Assembly (NCBI GenBank): GCA_947503555.1
Contig: CANNEE010000001.1
Coordinates: 310,001 to 374,000 of the forward strand
Origin: an uncultured Shewanella sp.
GTDB lineage: Bacteria; Pseudomonadota; Gammaproteobacteria; Enterobacterales; Shewanellaceae
DNA: 64,000 nucleotides
Direction: 5' to 3'
Below, piece by piece: positions 35,471 through 44,243 of the stretch. Numbering within the stretch: position 1 is the stretch's first letter; each line of letters starts with the position of its first letter. Made by a program: the position numbers and the translations under genes. The notes under the pieces were generated by a model. The model ran no database searches and was not told where the DNA came from. It saw nothing but the letters and a program-made list of their open reading frames with translations.

Positions 35471-37837
35471 ATGACACAACCGCATGAGATTACAGCACTG
35501 AAAAAGCTAGTTCGCGCAACTAACTTTTTGGCAACTTCACAAATCTATCTAAGCAACAACGTTCTTTATAAGCGTCCATTACGTCACGAAGATATCAAGC
35601 CAAGACTACTTGGCCACTGGGGAACCTGTCCAGGCATTAACTTCGTTTATGCGAACGTTAACCGTCTAATCGTTAAAAATAACCGTCCTTTCCTATACCT
35701 AGTAGGTCCAGGCCATGGCTTCCCAGCAGTACAAGCTAACCTATTCGTTGAAGGTTCTTTAAGCCACTACTACCCAGATGTGATTCCTTATAACGAAGAC
35801 GGTATTACCGATATCTGTCAAAAGTTCTCTGCAGCATATGGTTATCCATCACACGCTAACCCAGAAGCACCTGGTCAAATCCTTGAAGGTGGTGAGCTAG
35901 GTTATTCACTATCTGTTGCTTGGGGTGCGGTTCTTGATAACCCAGACCTAATCGCAACTTGTTTAGTTGGTGACGGTGAAGCAGAAACTGGTCCACTAGC
36001 GGCTTCTTGGTATGCAAACCGTCTTGTTGACCCTGCAAACAACGGTGCAGTACTGCCTATCGTTCACATTAACGGCTACAAGATCTCTGGTCCTACTCGT
36101 ATGGGTCGTATGAGCCACGAGGAGCTAGACCTTGAATTCCGTGGTCTTGGTTACCACCCAATCATTGTTGATGATGAGCAAGAAGAAGATGTATACGTTC
36201 AAATGGCGAACGCGATGGATCTTGCTTATGACATGATTACTGACATTCAAACTCGCGCTCGTAACGGCGAAGATATCTGTAAGCCACGCTGGCCTGTCAT
36301 TCTAATGCGTACCGCTAAAGGTTGGACTGGTACAGCAGAATTTGACGGTAAGAAACTAGAAGGCAACTGTGATTCTCACCAAGTTATCGTTAACAAGTGT
36401 GCGACTGATAAAAGTCACCTAGAAGCACTTGACGCATGGCTTGCAAGCTACAAGTTCGATGAACTGTACGAAATGAATGACAAAGGCGAGCTAATCTTCG
36501 ACGAAGACATTCGCTCTCTTATCCCAAGAAAAGATCTATGCTGTGGTCGTCAGCACCTAAGCTATGGTGGTGAAGTTGTTCGCGCACTTGCTAAGCCAGA
36601 TCTTGAAAAACTAGCCTATGGTGCAGAGACCCCTCGCGGTACTCGCGGTGAGTCTATGTACAAAATGGGTGAGTGGATGCGTGATGCATTCAAACTGAAC
36701 AAAGATCAACGTAACCTACGTATCTTCTGTCCAGATGAAACTTACTCTAACCAGCTTCAAGCAGTATTTGAAGAAGAAAGCCGTGCTTGGACTTGGCCAA
36801 TCGAGAGCTGGGACAAGGACATGAGCCGCGACGGCCGTGTTGTTGAACTACTTTCTGAGAACTTACTATTCGGTATGCTACATGGTTACACAGTAACTGG
36901 CCGTCACGGTATGTTCCCAACCTACGAAGCCTTCTCTCAAGTTGTGTCTTCAATGGCGGACCAATACTGTAAGTATGTTTACGCAAGCCAAGGTGTACAC
37001 TTCCGTAAGCCAGTACCTGCTTGTAACGTTGTACTTTCTTCGCTACTTGAGCGTCAAGATCACAATGGTTACTCGCACCAGAACCCATCGTTCCTAGGTG
37101 CTATGCTAGAGAAACACCCTCATATCACTTCTGCATACCTACCTGCTGATGGTAACAGCACTCTGGTATACACAGAGAAGGCTTATGAAGGTCGCGATAA
37201 GATGAACATTATCGTTGCTGGTAAGAAAGAGCTTCCACAATGGCTATCACTAGACGAAGCGCGTAAGCAAGCTAAAGACGGTGTTATGGTTTGGGACTTC
37301 GCTTCTGATGATAACCCAGATGTAGTTCTTGCAGCTTGTGGTGACTATGTGACTCAAGAAGCTATGGCATCACTAGTACTTATCAGAGAACTACTGCCTC
37401 GCGTTCGCATCCGTTTCGTCAGCGTAACTGAGCTAACTAGTAGTGGTCTTGGTAGCCTTGAGTTCCAAAGCAAGCCATGGTTAATGGATGAAATCTTCAC
37501 TGAAGATAAAGGCGTTGTATTCAACTACCACGGCTATCCAAACACCATTAAGAAGCTAGTATTTGATTACAAAGGTAACTCACGTTTCCGCATTAAAGGT
37601 TACGAAGAGGAAGGTTCTACTACGACTCCATTCGACATGGGTGTTCGTAACGGTACTTCTCGTTATCACCTAGTTATCGATATGGCTTACAAGCTATTCC
37701 AGCAAGGTGTTATCGATGAAACTCAGCACGTTGCTATCACTACTGATATGCTACAACGTCTAGTTGACCATGGTAACTACATCCGTGACAACGGTGTTGA
37801 CCCTAAAGAGCTAGAAAACTGGGTATGGACTCGCTAA
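35471..37837 (+). CDS. xfp: Phosphoketolase (xylulose-5-phosphate / fructose-6-phosphate)
   Basis: A 788-residue thiamine-diphosphate enzyme that splits xylulose 5-phosphate or fructose 6-phosphate with phosphate to give acetyl phosphate plus a triose or tetrose phosphate. Family blocks include GHWGTCPGINFVYAN, YLVGPGHGFPAVQANLF, the ThDP segment VGDGEAETGPLAASW, and HINGYKISGPTRMG. Codon choice is strongly biased to a small set (GGT, GTT, CTA, GAA, AAC, CGT), as in highly expressed genes and unlike its neighbours. It ends in a strong terminator. The nearby tal and pgi supply or use the same sugar phosphates. Confidence 0.96.
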   Translation: MTQPHEITALKKLVRATNFLATSQIYLSNNVLYKRPLRHEDIKPRLLGHWGTCPGINFVYANVNRLIVKNNRPFLYLVGPGHGFPAVQANLFVEGSLSHYYPDVIPYNEDGITDICQKFSAAYGYPSHANPEAPGQILEGGELGYSLSVAWGAVLDNPDLIATCLVGDGEAETGPLAASWYANRLVDPANNGAVLPIVHINGYKISGPTRMGRMSHEELDLEFRGLGYHPIIVDDEQEEDVYVQMANAMDLAYDMITDIQTRARNGEDICKPRWPVILMRTAKGWTGTAEFDGKKLEGNCDSHQVIVNKCATDKSHLEALDAWLASYKFDELYEMNDKGELIFDEDIRSLIPRKDLCCGRQHLSYGGEVVRALAKPDLEKLAYGAETPRGTRGESMYKMGEWMRDAFKLNKDQRNLRIFCPDETYSNQLQAVFEEESRAWTWPIESWDKDMSRDGRVVELLSENLLFGMLHGYTVTGRHGMFPTYEAFSQVVSSMADQYCKYVYASQGVHFRKPVPACNVVLSSLLERQDHNGYSHQNPSFLGAMLEKHPHITSAYLPADGNSTLVYTEKAYEGRDKMNIIVAGKKELPQWLSLDEARKQAKDGVMVWDFASDDNPDVVLAACGDYVTQEAMASLVLIRELLPRVRIRFVSVTELTSSGLGSLEFQSKPWLMDEIFTEDKGVVFNYHGYPNTIKKLVFDYKGNSRFRIKGYEEEGSTTTPFDMGVRNGTSRYHLVIDMAYKLFQQGVIDETQHVAITTDMLQRLVDHGNYIRDNGVDPKELENWVWTR

Positions 37838-37860
37838 TAGCGATTTCAACTAAATAATGA

Positions 37861-37888
37861 AATGCACCCTCTCGGGTGCATTTTTTTT
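37861..37888 (+). terminator. Terminator of phosphoketolase gene
   Basis: A 9-bp stem (AATGCACCC / GGGTGCATT) with a 4-base loop is followed by a run of T to 37888. Confidence 0.9.
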
Positions 37889-38021
37889 GGTTATTTATCA
37901 GCCGCTATGGAAAATGTCATATTTTAGGCAGATAATCAAAAGGCGACTATTTACATAAAAAGCAACAAAAATATCGCATGCTAAATTCATAGTTTAATTA
38001 GCACATTAAAAGGATAGAATG

Positions 38022-39125
38022 ATGAAAAAAACACTAATTGCAGCCCTTGTTCTAGGTATTGCCCCTTCTGCTTACGCAAGCAATACTGACTCCCTTAGTC
38101 CTTGGTACCTCGGAGCAGGTGTCGGCATCAACGACTTTGAACCTAACTGTGACAGTAAAAGCATGAAAGTCTGTGGTGACGATAGCGGTGTTGCCTGGGA
38201 TGTATTTGGCGGATACCTACTCAATGAGCATTTTGCTTTTGAGCTGGGATATCGAGATCTTAATAGCGCAGACTGGACTGATTACAGTGACAAAGTAAAC
38301 GATGTCAGCGTCGATGGCATTAGCTTTGGGATCAATACCTTCTGGCCCATTGATGAAAAATGGCATTTCTCGGTAGAAGCAGGTGCATTTGCCTATAACC
38401 TAGATAATGATAGCCAAGATTATGATTACAGTGACGACGGCGTCTCGCCCTATTTTGGCGCAGGCTTAGGTTATCAATTTACTAAGCAGCTTAGTTTACT
38501 AGCCAAATACCGTCGCTATGAGAACCTAGGTGAAATAGACTCAGTAAACTTTGATTTTGAGAGTAACTACTGGGGGCTTATTCTCAGCTATCGCTTTGGC
38601 GATGCCCCTGCGCCAGCTAAACCAGCCCCGACGCCTGCACCTATGCCTGTTGCCCTAGACAGTGATAAAGATGGCGTTACCGATAATCTCGACAAATGTA
38701 CAAATACCCCAATCACCCATAAAGTCGACCGCAACGGTTGTACTATCTATCAAGATAAACGCGTCCGTATGGCCATCAACGCCAAGTTCGACAACGATTC
38801 TGCAGTGATAAAGCCCGTTTCTTACAATGAAATTGAGAAGCTTGCTAAGTTTATGCAGAAATATCCTAAAGCTCAGGTCCAAATATCTGGCCACGCATCA
38901 AATGTTGGCTCGGCAAGTTATAACTTAACCTTATCCCAGCAACGAGCTGATGCCGTAGCTGCTATGCTTAGTGAGCGTTATGGTATTGATGCATCGAGAG
39001 TATCGGCCAAAGGTTATGGCATCACTCAACCGCTCATGGAAGGCAGTAGCCCAGAAGCGAATGCAGTCAACCGCCGCATAGAAGCAGAAGTCATAGGGAG
39101 TCACAAAGAAGCTGTACTGAAATAG
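38022..39125 (+). CDS. OmpA-family outer-membrane protein
   Basis: About 367 residues. A signal peptide (MKKTLIAALVLGIAPSAYA) is followed by an eight-stranded OmpA-like barrel (to about residue 190, ending in YWGLILSYRFGD). A Pro/Ala hinge comes next, then one thrombospondin type-3 calcium repeat (DSDKDGVTDNLDKC) and a C-terminal OmpA/MotB peptidoglycan-binding domain. In that domain the usual GHTD is GHAS, so the Asp that normally contacts diaminopimelate is missing, while LSQQRAD with the conserved Arg is kept. ATG at 38022 has AAGGA seven bases upstream; an ATG at 38019 is adjacent. Confidence 0.9.
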   Translation: MKKTLIAALVLGIAPSAYASNTDSLSPWYLGAGVGINDFEPNCDSKSMKVCGDDSGVAWDVFGGYLLNEHFAFELGYRDLNSADWTDYSDKVNDVSVDGISFGINTFWPIDEKWHFSVEAGAFAYNLDNDSQDYDYSDDGVSPYFGAGLGYQFTKQLSLLAKYRRYENLGEIDSVNFDFESNYWGLILSYRFGDAPAPAKPAPTPAPMPVALDSDKDGVTDNLDKCTNTPITHKVDRNGCTIYQDKRVRMAINAKFDNDSAVIKPVSYNEIEKLAKFMQKYPKAQVQISGHASNVGSASYNLTLSQQRADAVAAMLSERYGIDASRVSAKGYGITQPLMEGSSPEANAVNRRIEAEVIGSHKEAVLK

Positions 39126-39133
39126 CGCAAAAT

Positions 39134-39167
39134 CTCAGCCAAGCAAAGCCTTCTTGGCTTGGTTGAG
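39134..39167 (+). terminator. Possible terminator after the OmpA-family gene
   Basis: CTCAGCCAAGC pairs with GCTTGGTTGAG (one G-U pair) around a roughly 12-base loop. There is no immediate T run, so it may need help or be only an RNA 3'-end structure. Confidence 0.45.
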
Positions 39168-39190
39168 AGCTAAATAAAAGATATTTTTTG

Positions 39191-39221
39191 ACCTAGAATG
39201 TAATTTTTTTTCATTCTAGGT
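39191..39221. other. Long perfect hairpin upstream of tal with T tract in its loop
   Basis: ACCTAGAATG and CATTCTAGGT form a perfect 10-bp stem with an 11-base loop rich in T. It lies 84 bases before the tal start and is not a standard terminator shape. It may be part of the tal 5' leader or an operator. Confidence 0.5.
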
Positions 39222-39304
39222 TGGAAAAATAGCAAAAATGGCTTCTAATAACCCAACGCAAAATAGTCACGCTTATGCCTCAACATTGAGAAGGATGTTT
39301 TTAC

Positions 39305-40261
39305 ATGGCTAACACATTAGAGCAGCTAAAAAAAATCACTACTATTGTCGCCGATACAGGTGATATCGAAGCCATAAAACGCTATCACCCAAAAGATGCC
39401 ACCACTAACCCCTCATTGATCCTTAAAGCATCAGAAATACCAGAGTATGCACCGTTAATTGAGGATGCTATCGCTTGGGCTAAAACACAAAGCAATATCC
39501 TCTCACAACAGATTATCGATGCAGGCGACAAACTCGCGGTCAATATTGGTGTTGAAGCGCTAAAACTCGTACCAGGCCGTATCTCTACAGAAGTGGATGC
39601 TCGCCTTTCCTATGATAAGCAAGGCTCTATCGCCAAGGCTCATAAGCTCATCAGACTTTATCAAGAAGCTGGCATAGATAAGTCACGTATTCTTATCAAG
39701 CTAGCTGCCACTTGGGAAGGGATATGCGCCGCTAAAGAACTCGAGCTAGAAGGCATTAACTGTAATCTAACTCTACTCTTTAGCTTTGCTCAAGCTAGAG
39801 CTTGTGCGGAAGCCCATGTTTATCTTATCTCGCCTTTTGTCGGCCGTATTTTAGACTGGTACAAAAAAGATACAGGGCAAGACTATAGCGCCGAAGAAGA
39901 TCCTGGTGTTATCTCAGTAACTGAAATCTACAACTACTATAAGCAGCACAACTACAAGACCGTGGTTATGGGCGCCAGCTTTAGAAACATTGGCGAAATC
40001 ATCGAGCTTGCAGGTTGTGACCGCTTAACCATAGGCCCTGCACTTCTCGAAGAGCTAGCCAACACAGATATCGAAGTAACACGTAAACTAATGCCTAATC
40101 AACCTCAGCAAGAGCAGCCTTTCTCATTAAGTGAGTCAGAGTTCCGTTGGGAGTTTAACCAAAACCCGATGGCGGTAGAGAAACTCTCAGAAGGCATTCG
40201 CAACTTTGCTAAAGATCAAGACAAGCTTGAAGTCATGTTAGCAGACAAGCTAAGTCAATAA
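39305..40261 (+). CDS. tal: Transaldolase
   Basis: A 318-residue class I aldolase-fold enzyme of the pentose phosphate pathway that moves a dihydroxyacetone unit between sedoheptulose 7-phosphate and glyceraldehyde 3-phosphate. Signature motifs are [11 protein letters not shown], the Schiff-base lysine region [20 protein letters not shown], and [14 protein letters not shown]. Its length matches TalB. Pgi follows 17 bases later in the same direction, forming a two-gene operon typical of Shewanella, which relies on Entner-Doudoroff and pentose-phosphate reactions. Confidence 0.97.
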   Translation: MANTLEQLKKITTIVADTGDIEAIKRYHPKDATTNPSLILKASEIPEYAPLIEDAIAWAKTQSNILSQQIIDAGDKLAVNIGVEALKLVPGRISTEVDARLSYDKQGSIAKAHKLIRLYQEAGIDKSRILIKLAATWEGICAAKELELEGINCNLTLLFSFAQARACAEAHVYLISPFVGRILDWYKKDTGQDYSAEEDPGVISVTEIYNYYKQHNYKTVVMGASFRNIGEIIELAGCDRLTIGPALLEELANTDIEVTRKLMPNQPQQEQPFSLSESEFRWEFNQNPMAVEKLSEGIRNFAKDQDKLEVMLADKLSQ

Positions 40262-40278
40262 TTCAAAGGTAATTTGAT

Positions 40279-41919
40279 ATGACTCAACTGACTCATAAAG
40301 CCAGCTGGCAAAACCTAATCAAACACGCCGATGAGCTGCCACATATGCGTCAACTCTTTGCACAAAACCCGCAAAGATTTGAGCAGATGTCGCTATCTAG
40401 CTGTGGGTTGCTGCTCGACTACTCGAAAAACCGCGCCAATGAGCAGACATTAAATACTCTGATGGCATTAGCAAAAGAGTGCCAACTGCCAGAGAAAATT
40501 CAAGCAATGTTCAATGGTGATAAAATTAATACCACTGAGCAAAGAGCCGTACTTCATACCGCACTTAGAGCAAAAGCCGATGACACTATATTAGTAGATG
40601 GCAAAAATATTGTGCCAGAAGTGCACGCGACTTTGGCCAAGATGTCACAATTCGTTGAGGATGTGAGCCAAGGTAACTGGCTTGGTTATACAGGCAAGCC
40701 CATTACCGACGTAGTTTCTATCGGTATCGGAGGCTCCTATTTAGGACCAAAAATCGTTTCACAGGCTTTAAGGCCTTATTGGAATGGCAAGCTGAACTGT
40801 CACTTTGTGGCGAATGTCGATGCCACCTCTTTAGTGGAAAAACTCAGGCCACTGAATCCAGAGACAACACTGTTTCTGATGTCTTCTAAGTCATTTGGCA
40901 CTCAAGAAACACTCACCAACACCCTATCGGCAAAAGAGTGGTTCATACAAAGTGGTGCAAGTCAGCAGGAAGTTGCAAAACACTTCGCTGCAATTACTTC
41001 CAACGTGAGTAAAGCAACGGAATTTGGTATTGATGCCAACAATATCTTCCCCATGTGGGACTGGGTTGGCGGTCGTTACTCACTTTGGTCAGCCATCGGT
41101 TTGCCTATTGCACTACTCATTGGTATGGACAACTTTAAGTTATTGCTTCAAGGCGCGAATGAGATGGACCAGCATTTCGCCACAGCGCCACTAGAGCAAA
41201 ATATGCCGGTGATCATGGCCATGCTCTCTTTGTGGTATAGCAATTTCTATGACGCCCAGTCGAATGTGGTGCTGACTTATGATCATTATCTAAGAGGCTT
41301 GCCCGCCTACTTCCAACAGCTAGATATGGAAAGCAACGGTAAAGCAGTGACCTTAGATGGCAGTGACGTTGACTACAACACAGGGCCGGTAATTTGGGGC
41401 GGCGAAGGCACCAATGGCCAACATGCCTATCACCAGTTATTGCACCAAGGTACAGGCCTTATTCCAGCTGACTTTATTATGCCTCTACAGAGCCATAATC
41501 CACTTGGTGAACACCATGTTCAACTAGCATCAAACTGTTTTGGTCAAACCCAAGCTCTGATGCAAGGACGCACTTTTGATGAAGCTCTCGCGGAGTTGAA
41601 AGATAGCAAACTAAGTGATAACGAGAAAGCATTGATTGCTAAGCATAAAGTGATGCCAGGTAACAAGCCTAGCAACACCCTGCTTATGGATAAGCTAACA
41701 CCTGAAACCTTAGGCGCATTAATTGCCCTATATGAGCATAGAACCTTTGTTCAAGGCGCTATCTGGGATCTCAATTCGTTTGACCAATGGGGTGTAGAAC
41801 TCGGTAAAGTGCTAGGAAATGATGTGCTTGATAGGCTTAAAGCACAGCATAACGCCACTGAGCTCGACTCATCCAGCAATGCACTAGTAAATTTATTCCG
41901 TCAAGGAACAATCTCTTAG
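40279..41919 (+). CDS. pgi: Glucose-6-phosphate isomerase
   Basis: A 546-residue cytoplasmic enzyme interconverting glucose 6-phosphate and fructose 6-phosphate. The conserved blocks [45 protein letters not shown] and [20 protein letters not shown] are all present, including the catalytic Glu and His. It is the second gene of tal-pgi and ends at a strong hairpin terminator. Confidence 0.98.
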   Translation: MTQLTHKASWQNLIKHADELPHMRQLFAQNPQRFEQMSLSSCGLLLDYSKNRANEQTLNTLMALAKECQLPEKIQAMFNGDKINTTEQRAVLHTALRAKADDTILVDGKNIVPEVHATLAKMSQFVEDVSQGNWLGYTGKPITDVVSIGIGGSYLGPKIVSQALRPYWNGKLNCHFVANVDATSLVEKLRPLNPETTLFLMSSKSFGTQETLTNTLSAKEWFIQSGASQQEVAKHFAAITSNVSKATEFGIDANNIFPMWDWVGGRYSLWSAIGLPIALLIGMDNFKLLLQGANEMDQHFATAPLEQNMPVIMAMLSLWYSNFYDAQSNVVLTYDHYLRGLPAYFQQLDMESNGKAVTLDGSDVDYNTGPVIWGGEGTNGQHAYHQLLHQGTGLIPADFIMPLQSHNPLGEHHVQLASNCFGQTQALMQGRTFDEALAELKDSKLSDNEKALIAKHKVMPGNKPSNTLLMDKLTPETLGALIALYEHRTFVQGAIWDLNSFDQWGVELGKVLGNDVLDRLKAQHNATELDSSSNALVNLFRQGTIS

Positions 41920-41942
41920 CAATAGAGTGAGAGTGCAACTTA

Positions 41943-41973
41943 AAGCCAGTATTAATCTAATACTGGCTTTTTT
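41943..41973 (+). terminator. Terminator of tal-pgi
   Basis: A 12-bp perfect stem (AAGCCAGTATTA / TAATACTGGCTT) with a 3-base loop is followed by four more T. A second partial copy of AAGCCAGTATT occurs at about 42016, without a partner arm. Confidence 0.9.
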
Positions 41974-42211
41974 ATTACCAAATATTACACGCCGAAAAAC
42001 TTAAGAGACTGATTTTAAGCCAGTATTGCTTAAACCTTCTTTTTCACTAGTTCACAAAAGCAAAATAATTGGCATTTCATACGGTAATTTTGACATTTTT
42101 TGCTTGCAATTGTTGACGCAATTTAACAATATTGAAACATACTTCTTGCATCATGTTTAATGAACATGTTATTAAGTCGTTGACACAACATACAACAATT
42201 AGGAGGTTGCC

Positions 42212-42397
42212 ATGGATCGATTAGATTATGGTAGTGCGCTAGATAACGTCGTAGAAAGACCTACTCGCTCAAGAAGCTCCAGTAAAAAACGTAAATGGCG
42301 TGAAATCGAAGCGATAAAAGACAAGCAGCGTCTACTTAAGGAACTGCAAGATATCGACAACAATTTTGACTGTGATTTAGACTCCCTAATGTTGTAA
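42212..42397 (+). CDS. Small DUF3545-family protein
   Basis: A 61-residue, highly charged cytoplasmic protein. The centre (SSSKKRKWREIEAIKDKQRL) and the predicted helix that follows resemble DUF3545, a family seen in Shewanella, Vibrio and relatives; no function is known to me. AGGAGG lies about seven bases before the ATG, and a clear terminator follows three bases after the stop, which together make it a real, separately transcribed gene. The upstream 290 bases are AT-rich and contain a CATGTT-N5-AACATG inverted repeat at 42152-42168. Confidence 0.88.
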   Translation: MDRLDYGSALDNVVERPTRSRSSSKKRKWREIEAIKDKQRLLKELQDIDNNFDCDLDSLML

Positions 42398-42400
42398 ATG

Positions 42401-42427
42401 AAAAGAGCGCCTACTGGCGCTCTTTTT
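42401..42427. terminator. Terminator of the DUF3545 gene (symmetric)
   Basis: AAAGAGCGCC and GGCGCTCTTT pair around a 4-base loop with a T5 tail; the A-rich left side lets it also serve the converging hemerythrin gene. Confidence 0.88.
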
Positions 42428-42452
42428 GGTTTTCAATATCAGCCAAAGAGAA

Positions 42453-42992
42453 TTAATCTTCTTTGGCTATGTAGACTTTTAAATCTTCAAAAACTTGTTC
42501 ATCATCATTACTAAACAGGGGATCATCGATCAATTTTTCCGCGCATAGCTCACCCACTTTATGCCAATCTTCTTCTGTCAAACTGGTAGAAAGTAATGGA
42601 AAAATCTCCTTTTCTTCAAAATGCATATGATTTTCTTGTAGCTCTACATAATCCTGAAGATCTTTTACCAGTTGCTCTTTGGCTACGACGACATCATTGA
42701 GAATCAAATTTAGTGTCATCATTAAAGAAGCCGACGCATCGATCAACTGATTATGCTCTTTAGATAAACGCTGAGACTTATCGTCAGCCTGAACCTTAGC
42801 TAAGCAATATTCGTAAACAATGTCTTCTAATGGATGATGACTATGTTCTGCATAGCCTTGCATATACTCAACAACATCACGCACTAGGTTAAAGTTGATA
42901 TGTTCGCCCTTGGCTAGGCGCTTTGACTTATTCTTTAAAATTTTCAGCAATATGGCTATATGCTTATGATCATTCATCAGTCTTCGAAGCAT
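42453..42992 (-). CDS. Hemerythrin-like domain protein
   Basis: A four-helix-bundle protein of about 179 residues with the hemerythrin HHE pattern. The iron-ligand segments are NDHKHIAILL, AEHSHHPLEDIVYEY, SKEHNQL and ENHMHFEEKEIFPLL. Such proteins bind O2, NO or iron, and some repair iron-sulfur centres. In-frame starts also lie at 43013, 43010 and 43004, but GGAGAG is six bases upstream of the ATG at 42992, which I prefer. An FNR-type box and a -10 element upstream suggest oxygen-dependent expression. It lies downstream of a response regulator gene on the same strand. Confidence 0.85.
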   Translation of the reverse strand: MLRRLMNDHKHIAILLKILKNKSKRLAKGEHINFNLVRDVVEYMQGYAEHSHHPLEDIVYEYCLAKVQADDKSQRLSKEHNQLIDASASLMMTLNLILNDVVVAKEQLVKDLQDYVELQENHMHFEEKEIFPLLSTSLTEEDWHKVGELCAEKLIDDPLFSNDDEQVFEDLKVYIAKED

Positions 42993-43053
42993 AGTTCTCT
43001 CCATTGGCATCAATGCTTAACTACAATACTAGTCAAACGACGAAATAACACCC

Positions 43054-43059
43054 AATATA
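43054..43059 (-). promoter_or_regulatory. Putative -10 element of the hemerythrin gene
   Basis: TATATT on the minus strand lies 33 bp from the centre of the FNR-type box, the spacing of a class II FNR-activated promoter. Confidence 0.5.
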
Positions 43060-43082
43060 TCAGAGAGAACAATGTTAATTAC

Positions 43083-43096
43083 ATGATAAAGATCAA
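43083..43096 (-). promoter_or_regulatory. FNR/EtrA-type box upstream of the hemerythrin gene
   Basis: On the minus strand TTGATCTTTATCAT matches TTGAT-N4-ATCAA at nine of ten positions. With the -10 element at 43054-43059 the box would be centred near -42. Confidence 0.6.
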
Positions 43097-43136
43097 CTAA
43101 AAACAAATAGAGTAACAGAGAGTTAACAATATAAAA

Positions 43137-44243
43137 TCAACCATTTGCCACGCTAGATTGTACTGCATTCATCACAGAGTTTAGCGAGCCTTGGATCTTC
43201 AAAAAAGCATCACTGGCAGAGTTGGCCTCTTTCAAGTTTCGCTCAACCAGACTCGTAAAGAAATCCTCTTGTTCCTCTGTCATATCTAGTAAATGAAAAC
43301 TCGAGCGTATATCCGCGGTGACATTGGTCAACGCCGAACAGAACTTCTCATCGTTCTCTTGAATAGAATGACTCAAACCTTGAAGCAAGGATTGCATGCC
43401 TTTAAACACTGTTTCTAATGCTTGCTGACGCTTAATATCCAGCACCTTTGCCTCTAACCCCTCGACGACAACGGCAATGATATCCTTAAGGCGTCCACAT
43501 AATACCTCATCTTCAAGGGGCATATTTTTGATCAAGAAAGAGACATGTTTATCATTGCAAATGGTTCTTGAACCAAAATCATAAAGGCGACCTTTGCTAT
43601 CTAATAACTCAAAAATATTAGCTTCAATTGGGCTTATCGCGGTGCCTTGGGGAACGAAATACTCGAGCTTATCGGCTTTAATCTCTAAACAAGTATTTAA
43701 GTTGAGCTGCTCCATTAGACTAAAAAATGCTTTAGCGACGTCATTATAGCTATTACATAGAAAGCACTCTCTAAAGAACTGGAGAACACAACCATATTGT
43801 GAAGATTCACTCATGGATTGAAATGCCATATCTCGAGACAAGGATTCGGCTTGTTTTAGAGAATGCTTTTGCTGCTGATAGTTAGCGACTGACTTAACTT
43901 TAGCGAGCAACTCTTTGAGTTCGAAAGGTTTAGCTATAAAATCGACTCCGCCAGCATCATAGGCTTTCATTCGCTCATCTAATGTATTCATGCCGGATAC
44001 AAAAATCACAGCAATCTCATTATCTTGCTCAATCACCTGTCGACATAACTCTATGCCACTAAAGTCAGGCAAATTAATGTCCATCAGCACCATATCAGGA
44101 AGACTTTCTTCCAGCGCATGAATAAACTCAGGCGCACTATTGACCATGGAGACTTCAAAGTCATCATTAAGCACTTCAGCCATCAAGTTGCAGTAATCTA
44201 TATCATCATCTACAACCCACAATTTGATCTGTTTTTCCATCAT
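43137..44243 (-). CDS. Response regulator with unrecognised C-terminal region
   Basis: A 368-residue protein. Residues 5-120 are a receiver domain with acidic D12-D14, phospho-acceptor D55 in VLMDINLPDFSG, and K105 in IAKPF. After a coiled segment (121-140) there is a 225-residue region with no DNA-binding, GGDEF, EAL or HD-GYP motif that I can recognise. It contains several cysteines (RECFLCNSYN and CLEIKAD) and a helical C-terminus. It abuts the hybrid kinase gene upstream, with GGAGAG before its ATG, so the two form a pair. The output mechanism is unknown. Confidence 0.85.
   Translation of the reverse strand: MMEKQIKLWVVDDDIDYCNLMAEVLNDDFEVSMVNSAPEFIHALEESLPDMVLMDINLPDFSGIELCRQVIEQDNEIAVIFVSGMNTLDERMKAYDAGGVDFIAKPFELKELLAKVKSVANYQQQKHSLKQAESLSRDMAFQSMSESSQYGCVLQFFRECFLCNSYNDVAKAFFSLMEQLNLNTCLEIKADKLEYFVPQGTAISPIEANIFELLDSKGRLYDFGSRTICNDKHVSFLIKNMPLEDEVLCGRLKDIIAVVVEGLEAKVLDIKRQQALETVFKGMQSLLQGLSHSIQENDEKFCSALTNVTADIRSSFHLLDMTEEQEDFFTSLVERNLKEANSASDAFLKIQGSLNSVMNAVQSSVANG

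Noticed and set aside
35220-35477. 85-codon open frame on the minus strand between the symporter and phosphoketolase genes
   Set aside because: It has no recognisable domain, overlaps the start of the phosphoketolase gene and covers the CRP-like site, so it is most likely chance.
42000-42030. Second AAGCCAGTATT after the pgi terminator as another terminator
   Set aside because: Only one arm of the stem is repeated and no T tract follows; it looks like a partial duplication.
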